A stretch of DNA of 7,344 nt from the NCBI RefSeq assembly GCF_004168205.1, contig NZ_RCYB01000093.1:1-7344 (forward strand), in the 5' to 3' direction. Numbering within the stretch: the stretch's first letter is position 1; each line of letters begins with the position of its first letter. Under the pieces are notes generated by a model. It searched no databases. It was not told the DNA's origin and saw nothing but the letters and a program-made list of their open reading frames with translations. Of this stretch, positions 1-6,645 are shown piece by piece. The position numbers were made by a program, and so were the translations under genes. Source of the DNA: Catenibacterium sp. co_0103. Lineage in GTDB: Bacteria > Bacillota_I > Bacilli_A > Erysipelotrichales > Coprobacillaceae.

Positions 1-2
1 AA

Positions 3-25
3 TAAGGGGTGAGATTCACCCCTTA
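3..25 (-). terminator. Perfect hairpin at the window edge, possible second terminator
   Basis: TAAGGGGTGA (3-12) and TCACCCCTTA (16-25) form a perfect 10-bp inverted repeat with a 3-nt loop. On the minus strand the stem is followed by TT before the window ends, so a U-tract may continue outside. On the plus strand the stem is followed by CTGCG, so it is not a terminator in that direction. It lies about 85 nt past the GH84 stop and behind a first terminator, so it could be a backup terminator or belong to the next gene. The hairpin is certain; its role is inferred. Confidence 0.5.
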
Positions 26-73
26 CTGCGTAATAATTAAAATTTAGGAAACCCCTAGTTATTTTAAATTACC

Positions 74-101
74 AAAAGAAGAACCTCTTGCGAAGTTCTT
101 C
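74..101 (-). terminator. Rho-independent terminator of the GH84 gene
   Basis: On the minus strand GAAGAACTT, a 6-nt loop (CGCAAG) and AGGTTCTTC form a 9-bp stem with one G-U pair, directly followed by TTTT. It begins 7 nt after the TAA stop of the GH84 gene, the usual place for an intrinsic terminator. The short U-tract suggests moderate strength, which may be why a second hairpin lies at 3-25. Confidence 0.75.
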
Positions 102-108
102 CCTTATC

Positions 109-3100
109 TTATGCTTCTTTCTTCTTTAAAAGAACATAACCTAATAATGAAATCATACTAAAGAATGCAGCGAAACCTAACATAGTAGAATCACCAGTCT
201 GTGGTTTTTTGTTTGGTTTAGTTGTTTCAGTACCAGTTCCAGGTTTAGAAGGTGTAGAAGGTGTAGATGGTTTAGAAGGCGTTTCTGGAGTAATTTCAGG
301 GTTCTTTTCTAACTGAGCCACCGCATCACTTAACTTCTTAGTAAGTGCATCTACTTCTTCCTGAGTTAATTCTTCTTTATTTTCTAGTTCTTCCTCAATA
401 GCCTTGATGACTTCTAGTAAGTTCTTATAGCTCTTTTGTGTATATAACTTACTATCTGTATTCTTAGCCTGAGCAAGTAATAGATCAAGTTCAGCAGTAT
501 TGCCTCTTCTTACAAGTTTCTTAGAAGCTGTATCTAACTTTTCAGTCAATGCAGTGATTTCTTCACTTGTATGTTCAGCCTTTAATGCTTCCTTCACTTC
601 TTCTAATACTGGTAAGAATGCCTTGTAGCTAGAAGCTGTATAGTCTTCTTCCTTGAATGAAGCGACTTTATTTTCTAATACCTTAACTTCTGCATCAGAT
701 GCCTTTAATACAAGGTTCTTTCTTGCTTCCTGAAGTTTCGCATAAGCTTCTTCAATTTCAGAAACAGTTGCATCTTCTTTATTCAAGATAGCTTCTGCGT
801 TCTTTAAAGCATCCTGGAAAGGCTTAACTGTTGAAGTTAAGTAAAGTGAAGTATCAAGAGTCTTCAAATTATTCGAATCGATATAGTCTCTTAATGTCTT
901 CTTGCTGATAGAAGTCTTCGTAACAAGAGCAGCTTTCGCATTACGTAATGCTTCTAACATTTCATTGACTTCATCAACAGATGCATCCTTGTTCTTAACA
1001 AGTTTTTCAGCATCTGCTTTTACTTTCATAAGAGCGTTATAGCTTTCTTCTGTATAGTCATCTTTAGAAAGCTTTTCAATATCTTTAATTTCTTGATCGA
1101 GAGCTTTTAAATCACCACGTACAACTAATGCATCAAAAGAGGCTTTAAGGTCAGCTTTTGCAGTTTCTAAGGCATCCTTTTCACCCATCTGAGTGTTATA
1201 TACGTCTAATGCGTGAGTTCTTGCTGTACTATATGCTTTATAACTTGTTGTAGTGTACTTATCTTCATCTACATGTAAAGAGTCAATGTAGTTCTTCAGG
1301 TCCTTAGCACATTCACTCTTATATTTATCATCAGTTAATGTGATAATTTCAGAAATAGTAGGAATATGATTTTCTTCCCATTCAAACTTTAACTTATATA
1401 CATTACCATGAGGGATATAGAATTCAATTAAAGATTTTCTTAAAGTACCTAACTGTACCCATTCTTTATCTTCTTCAGGTACATTTCTAGTTGTTACTTC
1501 TTTATCAATTAATGCATATACCTTAGCATTGCTGATTTCACCCTTCTGGATAATATTGAATTTCTTTACATCAAGCTTATCAGAAAGAGTATAAGTGATA
1601 TAACCCGCTTTATTTGATCCTGGTTTATAAGCTGTTAAAAGGTCACCATCAATCATATACTGGGGTTTATAACCTTTTGCTTCTGTGACATTAGAATCAA
1701 ATGTAGGGTCATTATCTTCAGGCGCATATTCTCCATCATTGATCATGATTTCGTTGAATACAACAGCTCTAGAATGGTTAGATGCAGTAAATAGGATTCT
1801 TAAGTAACGAGCTGGTACATGTTCTGCAGTACCTGATACATATACCTTATTAGGATATGTACTAGATGCTTTATATCCTGCATCAGAATCGATACATTTA
1901 ACCATTGAATCACCAGTGTTTTCAACACCATCACCAATTGTCACAACATCTGTCCAGTTTTCTAAATCACTAGAAACACTGATAATACCATCTCTAATAT
2001 AGTTATAGGCACTATCCTGACAATACATTGCAATCTTATCGATATTTCTCATCTGACCTAAGTCATAGATAATATACTGTCCTTTTAATGGGAAATCACC
2101 AAATTCTGTTGTAGAATCAATGTTGCCATCAAATGCAGCCCCATTGTTTCTAGAATCTTCTGCAACACCCCAAGATGGGTTGATAGTCATAGTTGTCTTA
2201 TATACGTATGGTGCAGTGATTTCTGTAGAATGTACCACAAACTTATTCATAGTTAACTTCACATCAGAACTCTTCTTATTGATCAAACGTACATAACGTG
2301 CATCTGGAAAGTTCTTGTTTAAGTCTTTTACTTCAACCCAGTCATGTGCATTCACTGAAGCTTCTAATACAACTTCACCACTATAATCAAGTTCTAACTG
2401 TTTTAGATCTTTAACTCTTGATAACTTCACACCTACATATTGTTTAGGTGCCAAAGTCATTTCTTTTGTATACACTAAATCTGTACGATCTAATGTACTC
2501 TTTGAATGTAACTTATAGTCTGTATTTGTATAAACAGCCTTGTCATCATATTCATTCACTACATCAGTATGGTTGAATGTCTTTACCTTCCACCAATAAC
2601 CTGCTGTATCACTCTGAAGATGTAATTCAAGGTTTCTTACACGAATTGCCTTAGCAGTCAAATCCTGACCTTCTACATTTAAATGAACAGTGGCATCACC
2701 AGCATATTCTTTTAATGTTTTCCAAGTTGTACCATCTTCTGTATATTCTAATGCATATCTAGTGATCTTATCAGTACCACTATCCTGTACGAAATTGATA
2801 GTACCTAACTTCTTAGTGTTATTGAATGTAAGAGTCACTGCTGCATCTACTGGAATATAGTCCTTGATTTCTCCTGCTTTATATGGAGATTCAGCAAAAT
2901 GCGCATATGTAGATTCATTATCATCTAATAAGTTATCTAATGAACCACCCTTTACACCAATCTTAGTCATAGATAATGTACCCTTATCAGTGCTTGTAGA
3001 AGGAATAGTCGTTGGGTTAACTAAGATATCTCTTACACCTAACCAAGTGTTACTCTTATCTGCAGTCGCAATCATACGGATACCCTTAACACCTTTTAAG

Positions 3101-5340
3101 TTAAGGTCTGTTAATTCTACATTGTTTGGTAAGTCATATTCTGTTTCATTGACATCAGTCCAGTTCTTACCATCAGTAGTATACTGTACTTTCGCTTTTA
3201 AGAATGTATCTCTAGGGTTAGAGTTCGCACCCATTCTAAAGATGACATGGTTTACATCAATTGCCTTAGAATACTTGATACCTACATAAGTACCTGCAGA
3301 AATAGTATTAGGGCTCTTGTAAACTAATTCTGTAGAAGCATTACCATCAAAGATGTTATCTTCCTTACCATCTGGAGTATCTTCACGGTTAGTGATATAT
3401 TTCGCAATCTGTTTATCTGGATTAACGATTGTAGATACGACTTCAGATAAATAAGAATCTAATGATTTAATAAATGGTACGATATGCTGTACACCTACTT
3501 CAGCATATTCTAAATGGTCTACATAGTGGAAACCATAAGACTTGCTCTTTTCAAAAGCAGCTTGTGCATTGGCATAATAGTCCCAGATAGATGCATTGTC
3601 TTCTTCATTCTGTGCAGCTCTAATACCTTTAATATAGTTTAAAGCAGCATTTGTTGTATCATCCCAGCAGTTTAACCAGTAAACAATCTGAGACTTGATT
3701 CTTTCATTACCGCTTGCACGATAAGTTTTAGACGCATTCTGTAATACTGTGAATTCGTTGATGATGTCATCAAATTCTTCATCAGTGATCTTTTCACCTT
3801 TAGATATTTTAGTCTTAAATGCATTGAGTTTTTCTTTTAATTCAACAGATTCTTCTAAACGAGTCACTCTGCTATCCATATTCTGGTTGATCATATGTTT
3901 AGATAATTCTCTTAAAGCAGTTGATGCTTCAGTTTCTTCATAACCATTATGATCCACATATTTGAATGAAGCATTATAGCACTTATTTGCTTCTTCTTCA
4001 GTTTTCCAGATATTCCATGAATAACATGCATTACCAAATATTGCGACTTTACTTGGTTCTGACTGCTGCATTGGGTTTAATACAATACCCTGTATCTTAG
4101 AAGGATCAACACCTGGATGAAGGAATGTTGTATAACCACCCATGATTAGATGCTTCTTAGAGTTATCAGTACATGGCCAGTTGATCCACATATAAGGACC
4201 ACGACCTGCAGTATTAGTGAATGAAGAAGTAAAGTTATTAGTTACTTCACCCCATACACGTCCACCAGTCATAATAATCTGTACGTTTTCAGGGAAGTCA
4301 CGGTAGTAAGACTGACCATAACCCATATATTCCTGAGTACAGAATGGTAATGTCAACTTTAAGCCAGGGTAAGAAGGCTGTAATTCTTTAAGCCAGTTAG
4401 ACATATCTGTCAATGTTCTTGTATAATTAGCACCACCTACGTTACCAGCATCGTCTGCAAGAATTGCAATCTGACGAACACCAGCATCAATAACCTGTTT
4501 AAACTTAGCCTGCATAACCTTTAAGTCAGCCTGATAGTTTGCTTCAGAGTTATAACGGATTGGGTGATTCATATAAGGATGTAAGGCAAATACGAAACGG
4601 CATTTAGATTTGTTTCCAGCCTCTGCAAGTGGTTTGATCTTTGTATTGATTTCTTCTTCTGTATAAAGGTCACGCCACTTAGCGTTATGCTTTGGATCAT
4701 CTTTAGGAGCATAGAAATAAGAATTAAGCTTATAATAGCCTCCCCATTCCATCAATTTACAACGATCTTCTGTTGACCATGGATTCCCATAATAACCCTC
4801 AATAAATCCACGGCTTGCAACATCCGCATAATCCTCGATAGAGAAGTTTCTAATTGTTTTCCCCTCTACCTGTTTAAAAATGTGATATAAGCTTGTAAGT
4901 CCATAAAAAGCAGCATCCGTATCTTTACCTAAGATAGAAATAGTGCCTTTATCAGACTTTAAAGCATAAGAATCAAGTTTATCAAATAAACCTGCTGAAG
5001 TTGTTCCAAACTGTGAATCTACATATTGTTTAGAACCCTTCACACCAACAAGAATGTTTGTCTTTCCAGCTTTCTTTTCACTAGAAATACTTGCATTCAT
5101 GCCTTTTAATGCAAGAACTTCATTTAGTCTTGCTTTTGTGTCTTCATCAATACCATCTTCATAGACAACATTGACCTGACTTGTCATTTCATAATCCCCA
5201 TCACTATAATTCATAGAATGTGGATTAGGATAGACTTCATACCCTGTATCAGCTTTTACAGTCACTGGAAAAGCTGATACACAGCCTAATGCAACAAGAA
5301 AACTTACTGCATAAGTAATGATTTTCTTTCCTTTCATCAT
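109..5340 (-). CDS. Secreted, cell-wall-anchored GH84 beta-N-acetylglucosaminidase with F5/8C (CBM32-like) and FIVAR repeats
   Basis: This is a 1743-residue surface glycosidase predicted to cleave beta-linked GlcNAc from host glycans such as mucin, hyaluronan or O-GlcNAc proteins. Residues 1-30 are a signal peptide with likely cleavage after VKA. Residues about 35-170 resemble the GH20b-like N-terminal domain. About 174-470 are the GH84 catalytic barrel, with RGFIEGYYGNPW at 177-188 and the catalytic Asp pair D296-D297 in AILADDAGN, equivalent to the DD of clostridial NagJ/NagH. A helical segment (about 470-640) follows. Then come about five beta-rich F5/8 type C-like modules, roughly 645-775, 785-925, 935-1040, 1045-1205 and 1207-1335; the first and fourth are clearest. 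Five FIVAR-like helical repeats of about 67 residues span 1342-1680. A Pro/Ser/Thr wall-spanning stretch precedes KPQTG (1712-1716), a hydrophobic segment and KKKEA, together a sortase signal with K in place of the usual L. The frame is intact. Two adjacent ATGs can start it; the second (5337) sits at better RBS spacing. The family is secure; the exact substrate is not. Confidence 0.93.
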   Translation of the reverse strand: MMKGKKIITYAVSFLVALGCVSAFPVTVKADTGYEVYPNPHSMNYSDGDYEMTSQVNVVYEDGIDEDTKARLNEVLALKGMNASISSEKKAGKTNILVGVKGSKQYVDSQFGTTSAGLFDKLDSYALKSDKGTISILGKDTDAAFYGLTSLYHIFKQVEGKTIRNFSIEDYADVASRGFIEGYYGNPWSTEDRCKLMEWGGYYKLNSYFYAPKDDPKHNAKWRDLYTEEEINTKIKPLAEAGNKSKCRFVFALHPYMNHPIRYNSEANYQADLKVMQAKFKQVIDAGVRQIAILADDAGNVGGANYTRTLTDMSNWLKELQPSYPGLKLTLPFCTQEYMGYGQSYYRDFPENVQIIMTGGRVWGEVTNNFTSSFTNTAGRGPYMWINWPCTDNSKKHLIMGGYTTFLHPGVDPSKIQGIVLNPMQQSEPSKVAIFGNACYSWNIWKTEEEANKCYNASFKYVDHNGYEETEASTALRELSKHMINQNMDSRVTRLEESVELKEKLNAFKTKISKGEKITDEEFDDIINEFTVLQNASKTYRASGNERIKSQIVYWLNCWDDTTNAALNYIKGIRAAQNEEDNASIWDYYANAQAAFEKSKSYGFHYVDHLEYAEVGVQHIVPFIKSLDSYLSEVVSTIVNPDKQIAKYITNREDTPDGKEDNIFDGNASTELVYKSPNTISAGTYVGIKYSKAIDVNHVIFRMGANSNPRDTFLKAKVQYTTDGKNWTDVNETEYDLPNNVELTDLNLKGVKGIRMIATADKSNTWLGVRDILVNPTTIPSTSTDKGTLSMTKIGVKGGSLDNLLDDNESTYAHFAESPYKAGEIKDYIPVDAAVTLTFNNTKKLGTINFVQDSGTDKITRYALEYTEDGTTWKTLKEYAGDATVHLNVEGQDLTAKAIRVRNLELHLQSDTAGYWWKVKTFNHTDVVNEYDDKAVYTNTDYKLHSKSTLDRTDLVYTKEMTLAPKQYVGVKLSRVKDLKQLELDYSGEVVLEASVNAHDWVEVKDLNKNFPDARYVRLINKKSSDVKLTMNKFVVHSTEITAPYVYKTTMTINPSWGVAEDSRNNGAAFDGNIDSTTEFGDFPLKGQYIIYDLGQMRNIDKIAMYCQDSAYNYIRDGIISVSSDLENWTDVVTIGDGVENTGDSMVKCIDSDAGYKASSTYPNKVYVSGTAEHVPARYLRILFTASNHSRAVVFNEIMINDGEYAPEDNDPTFDSNVTEAKGYKPQYMIDGDLLTAYKPGSNKAGYITYTLSDKLDVKKFNIIQKGEISNAKVYALIDKEVTTRNVPEEDKEWVQLGTLRKSLIEFYIPHGNVYKLKFEWEENHIPTISEIITLTDDKYKSECAKDLKNYIDSLHVDEDKYTTTSYKAYSTARTHALDVYNTQMGEKDALETAKADLKASFDALVVRGDLKALDQEIKDIEKLSKDDYTEESYNALMKVKADAEKLVKNKDASVDEVNEMLEALRNAKAALVTKTSISKKTLRDYIDSNNLKTLDTSLYLTSTVKPFQDALKNAEAILNKEDATVSEIEEAYAKLQEARKNLVLKASDAEVKVLENKVASFKEEDYTASSYKAFLPVLEEVKEALKAEHTSEEITALTEKLDTASKKLVRRGNTAELDLLLAQAKNTDSKLYTQKSYKNLLEVIKAIEEELENKEELTQEEVDALTKKLSDAVAQLEKNPEITPETPSKPSTPSTPSKPGTGTETTKPNKKPQTGDSTMLGFAAFFSMISLLGYVLLKKKEA

Positions 5341-5343
5341 GTT

Positions 5344-5350
5344 CTCCTTT
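5344..5350 (-). promoter_or_regulatory. Ribosome binding site of the GH84 gene, bearing on the start choice
   Basis: The minus strand reads AAAGGAG, then AAC, then ATGATG. The Shine-Dalgarno core is only 3 nt from the first ATG (5340) but 6 nt from the second (5337). The usual spacing of 5-9 nt favours the second ATG, giving a protein one residue shorter. The mature secreted product would be the same. Confidence 0.75.
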
Positions 5351-5364
5351 CTTTTATATTTTGT

Positions 5365-5395
5365 CTCATTTCATGCTCCTAGTTGATGAAATGAG
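5365..5395 (-). promoter_or_regulatory. Hairpin in the GH84 mRNA leader
   Basis: CTCATTTCAT (5365-5374) and ATGAAATGAG (5386-5395) form a perfect 10-bp inverted repeat with an 11-nt loop. There is no T-tract on either strand, so it is not an intrinsic terminator. It lies between the regulated terminator and the RBS, so it would be in the mRNA that reads through. It could stabilise the 5' end, mark a processing site or bind a protein. The structure is seen; the role is unknown. Confidence 0.4.
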
Positions 5396-5416
5396 TATTC
5401 AAACATGGATTTTTAC

Positions 5417-5478
5417 AAAAAATAAAGACCAAATAAAGTATGACAAAAAAATGTATGTCATAATCTTTATTTGGTCTT
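5417..5478 (-). terminator. Regulated leader terminator, overlapped by the RAT
   Basis: Transcribed leftward, the arm at 5478-5456 pairs with 5445-5425: AAGACCAAATAAAG pairs with CTTTATTTGGTCTT and TATGACA with TGTCATA, with a 2-nt bulge and a 10-nt loop. This gives a 21-bp stem, followed by TATTTTTT (5424-5417). It lies about 77 nt upstream of the GH84 start, so it would stop transcription before the gene. Its first six transcribed bases (AAGACC) are also the last six of the RAT at 5473-5499, the mutually exclusive arrangement expected of BglG/LicT-type antitermination. Confidence 0.85.
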
Positions 5479-5499
5479 GCCTGCTTAGAGTAACAATCC
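5473..5499 (-). promoter_or_regulatory. RAT, ribonucleic antiterminator site for a BglG/LicT-family protein
   Basis: The minus strand reads GGATTGTTACT, then CTAA, then GCAGGCAAGACC, 27 nt in all. From family knowledge, the bgl/lic RAT consensus begins GGATTGTTACT and ends GCAGGCAAAACC. The 5' half matches fully and the 3' half differs at one base; the central loop is slightly shorter than usual. It begins just after the predicted transcription start and its 3' end overlaps the terminator stem. Binding of a PRD antiterminator dimer would stabilise the RAT hairpin and prevent terminator folding. The antiterminator at 5810-6634 is the obvious candidate partner; that pairing is inferred from proximity. 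Confidence 0.85.
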
Positions 5500-5513
5500 A
5501 CATTGACTCAATT

Positions 5514-5542
5514 AGTATAACAGTATCTATTATATTAAGCAA
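5514..5542 (-). promoter_or_regulatory. Sigma-A promoter of the GH84 transcript
   Basis: On the minus strand TTGCTT (-35, 5542-5537) and TATACT (-10, 5519-5514) are separated by exactly 17 bp. The start would be near 5507, only about 8 nt before the RAT, as is typical of antitermination leaders. The GH84 gene would therefore be transcribed separately from the upstream permease-antiterminator pair. Confidence 0.7.
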
Positions 5543-5552
5543 GCGTTTTCAT
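5538..5552 (-). promoter_or_regulatory. cre-like catabolite control site overlapping the -35 box
   Basis: The minus strand reads ATGAAAACGCTTGCT, which fits the degenerate CcpA operator pattern WTGNAANCGNWNNCW at every defined position. It overlaps the -35 hexamer of the GH84 promoter, where bound CcpA would be expected to repress. This fits a sugar-scavenging gene under carbon catabolite repression. The match is seen; CcpA binding is inferred. Confidence 0.6.
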
Positions 5553-5642
5553 ATCTTATTTTATGATATTTTTAGGCATTTGAAGTCAGCAGAACGTGAA
5601 ACTGATAATTTAATCATGCCAACAATTAATAGTTTATTATGA

Positions 5643-5696
5643 TTTTTTGATAAGAACGCAAAAAAAATAACTACCTCGCTCTCGGCAAAAGTTTGA
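5643..5696 (+). pseudogene. Possible C-terminal remnant of a small holin-like type I toxin
   Basis: Plus-strand reading from just after a TGA at 5640-5642 gives FFDKNAKKITTSLSAKV and then TGA at 5694-5696. A short lysine-rich tail running into the shared terminator is where the toxin gene ends in Hol_Tox-type loci. No hydrophobic toxin ORF with a start codon and RBS is present upstream; only very short ORFs such as MPTINSLL occur. If this is a toxin relic, its membrane segment is gone. The main support is the antitoxin-like RNA opposite, so confidence is low. Confidence 0.2.
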
Positions 5697-5706
5697 GGTA
5701 ATTATT
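5660..5706 (-). terminator. Strong terminator of the small RNA and the upstream operon
   Basis: On the minus strand AATAATTACCTC (5706-5695) and GAGGTAGTTATT (5677-5666) form a 12-bp stem with one G-U pair and a 17-nt loop, followed by an unbroken T run (5667-5660). It can end both the small RNA that starts near 5755 and read-through from the antiterminator gene. It also isolates the GH84 promoter from upstream transcription, leaving that gene dependent on its own RAT-controlled promoter. Confidence 0.85.
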
Positions 5707-5755
5707 TCAAACATACAAATCCAAGGGCAACCGCTTACTGGTTGTTCCTTCTTTC
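5660..5755 (-). ncRNA. Small structured RNA resembling a type I antitoxin (Hol_Tox-type locus)
   Basis: A near-consensus promoter and a strong terminator bound a transcript of about 95 nt in the gap between two genes. It has two structures. The first (5750-5722) is an imperfect hairpin with AAGG/CCTT and CAACC/GGTTG stems around the loop AGTAAGC. The second is the terminator stem with the loop AAACTTTTGCCGAGAGC. From memory, AACAACC-loop-GGTTGCCC followed by a terminator with a TTTGCCGAGAG-like loop is the recurrent signature of the antitoxin RNA in Firmicutes holin-like type I loci. Normally a short membrane toxin is encoded on the opposite strand and the two transcripts share the terminator. 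No intact toxin is seen here. An independent regulatory RNA is the alternative. The boundaries are well supported; the family call is moderate. Confidence 0.6.
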
Positions 5756-5761
5756 ATATTC

Positions 5762-5790
5762 ATTATAGTTTACGCCAAAATCAAAGTCAA
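5762..5790 (-). promoter_or_regulatory. Near-consensus sigma-A promoter for the small RNA
   Basis: On the minus strand TTGACT (5790-5785) and a perfect TATAAT (5767-5762) are separated by 17 bp, the strongest promoter match in the window. It lies about 20 nt past the stop of the antiterminator gene and points at the terminator about 95 nt away, with no protein-coding gene between them. This implies a high, probably constitutive level of a short RNA, as usual for type I antitoxins. Confidence 0.8.
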
Positions 5791-5809
5791 CATGCATCTT
5801 TTTATAGTT

Positions 5810-6634
5810 TTACTGCATAACACGTTTAATATGTATACACAAGAATGTCTGTTCATCCGGTGATAAATCATATTTATATTTCTCTTTTATATGTTTCACA
5901 ATACGATTAATACACATTGAGAGTCTTAAGTTCTCTTTTAATAGTTGTCTGATGTCTTCTGTTGTATCTTTAAGGTTTATTTCCTGTCCTGTAAAGATAC
6001 GTTCAGCTAAGTATTTTAAATGCGTAGAGAGTCTTGCATAACTGAGTGACTGAGGAGAAATAGTCACCTTCATACTATTTTCAATAATACCGATAATATC
6101 AGTCACAAAGCTTAATATCTTAGTCGCATTATGGGTATTATTGTCCATTGAGAAATTCACTAAATGCAAGGCTATATAGTTGGCTTCTTCTAGATCCAAT
6201 GTAATACCTGTTTTCTTCTTAATATAGCTTAATGCCCATAAACCTATTTCATATTCATTCTTATAAAGAATACTTACATCTCCAAGTATGACATAAGGGA
6301 TTCTTATATTCTCCTGCTTACGTTTTAAGGCAAAGGAAATATGATCTGTCATAGTAAGGAATATTTCCCCATAATAGCGTGATTTAAGCTTCTTAATTGC
6401 ACGAGAGACAATCTTATCAGTCATCTCATAACAATCAGGAGAGATATCATCATCTCTTTCTAATCTTTTATGAGGGTCTTCTTTAAACATATATGTCTTT
6501 TCTATTTTAGTGGAATCAACACTATCCCCTACCTTCTTCTGGAACCCTATTCCTGAACCTGTTAGGATAATATCTCCTAATTCTGGTGAGATAGCCGCAA
6601 TGGAATTGTTGTTGAAAATCTTAATAATTCTCAT
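5810..6634 (-). CDS. BglG/LicT-family PRD transcription antiterminator
   Basis: This 274-residue protein is the usual length of the family (LicT is about 277). Residues 1-56 are the CAT RNA-binding domain (MRIIKIFNNN, then GSGIGFQKKVGD), and about 65-165 and 172-274 are the two PTS regulation domains. All four conserved regulatory histidines are present: H98 and H157 in PRD1, H205 and H268 in PRD2. Family members dimerise, bind a RAT in nascent mRNA and block an overlapping terminator. EII-dependent phosphorylation of PRD1 inhibits them, and HPr-dependent phosphorylation of PRD2 can activate them. The ATG at 6634 follows AAAGGGG with a 6-nt gap; that SD overlaps the TAA of the upstream permease remnant, implying cotranscription. 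A RAT-terminator lies about 310 nt downstream in front of the GH84 gene, its likely target. No other RAT was noticed in the window, though the lost permease leader may have held one. Sugar specificity cannot be read from the sequence; GlcNAc is suggested by the neighbours. Confidence 0.93.
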   Translation of the reverse strand: MRIIKIFNNNSIAAISPELGDIILTGSGIGFQKKVGDSVDSTKIEKTYMFKEDPHKRLERDDDISPDCYEMTDKIVSRAIKKLKSRYYGEIFLTMTDHISFALKRKQENIRIPYVILGDVSILYKNEYEIGLWALSYIKKKTGITLDLEEANYIALHLVNFSMDNNTHNATKILSFVTDIIGIIENSMKVTISPQSLSYARLSTHLKYLAERIFTGQEINLKDTTEDIRQLLKENLRLSMCINRIVKHIKEKYKYDLSPDEQTFLCIHIKRVMQ

Positions 6635-6645
6635 AATAGTCCCCT

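Noticed and set aside
2864..3289. Plus-strand 141-codon open frame inside the GH84 gene
   Set aside because: It lies entirely opposite the F5/8C-coding part of the GH84 gene; the minus-strand frame has clear domains and this one has none and no RBS.
3749..3943. Plus-strand 64-codon open frame inside the GH84 gene
   Set aside because: It is antisense to the helical region of the GH84 gene, serine-rich in the way reversed Glu/Lys-rich helices are, and has no supporting signals.
5503..5533. Plus-strand promoter TTGACT...TATTAT driving a toxin gene
   Set aside because: The spacing to TATTAT is 19 bp, no RBS or intact ORF follows, and the same bases form the minus-strand GH84 promoter and initial transcribed region.
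5361..5642. Plus-strand 93-codon open frame upstream of the GH84 gene
   Set aside because: It starts with TTG without a Shine-Dalgarno sequence, has no recognisable domain, and runs straight through the minus-strand leader hairpin, regulated terminator, RAT, promoter and cre-like site, which explain the sequence better.
5707..5757. Minus-strand 16-codon ORF (MKEGTTSKRLPLDLYV) within the small RNA
   Set aside because: Its ATG coincides with the predicted transcription start, leaving no room for an RBS, and its codons are mostly the hairpin arms, so the RNA structure explains the sequence.
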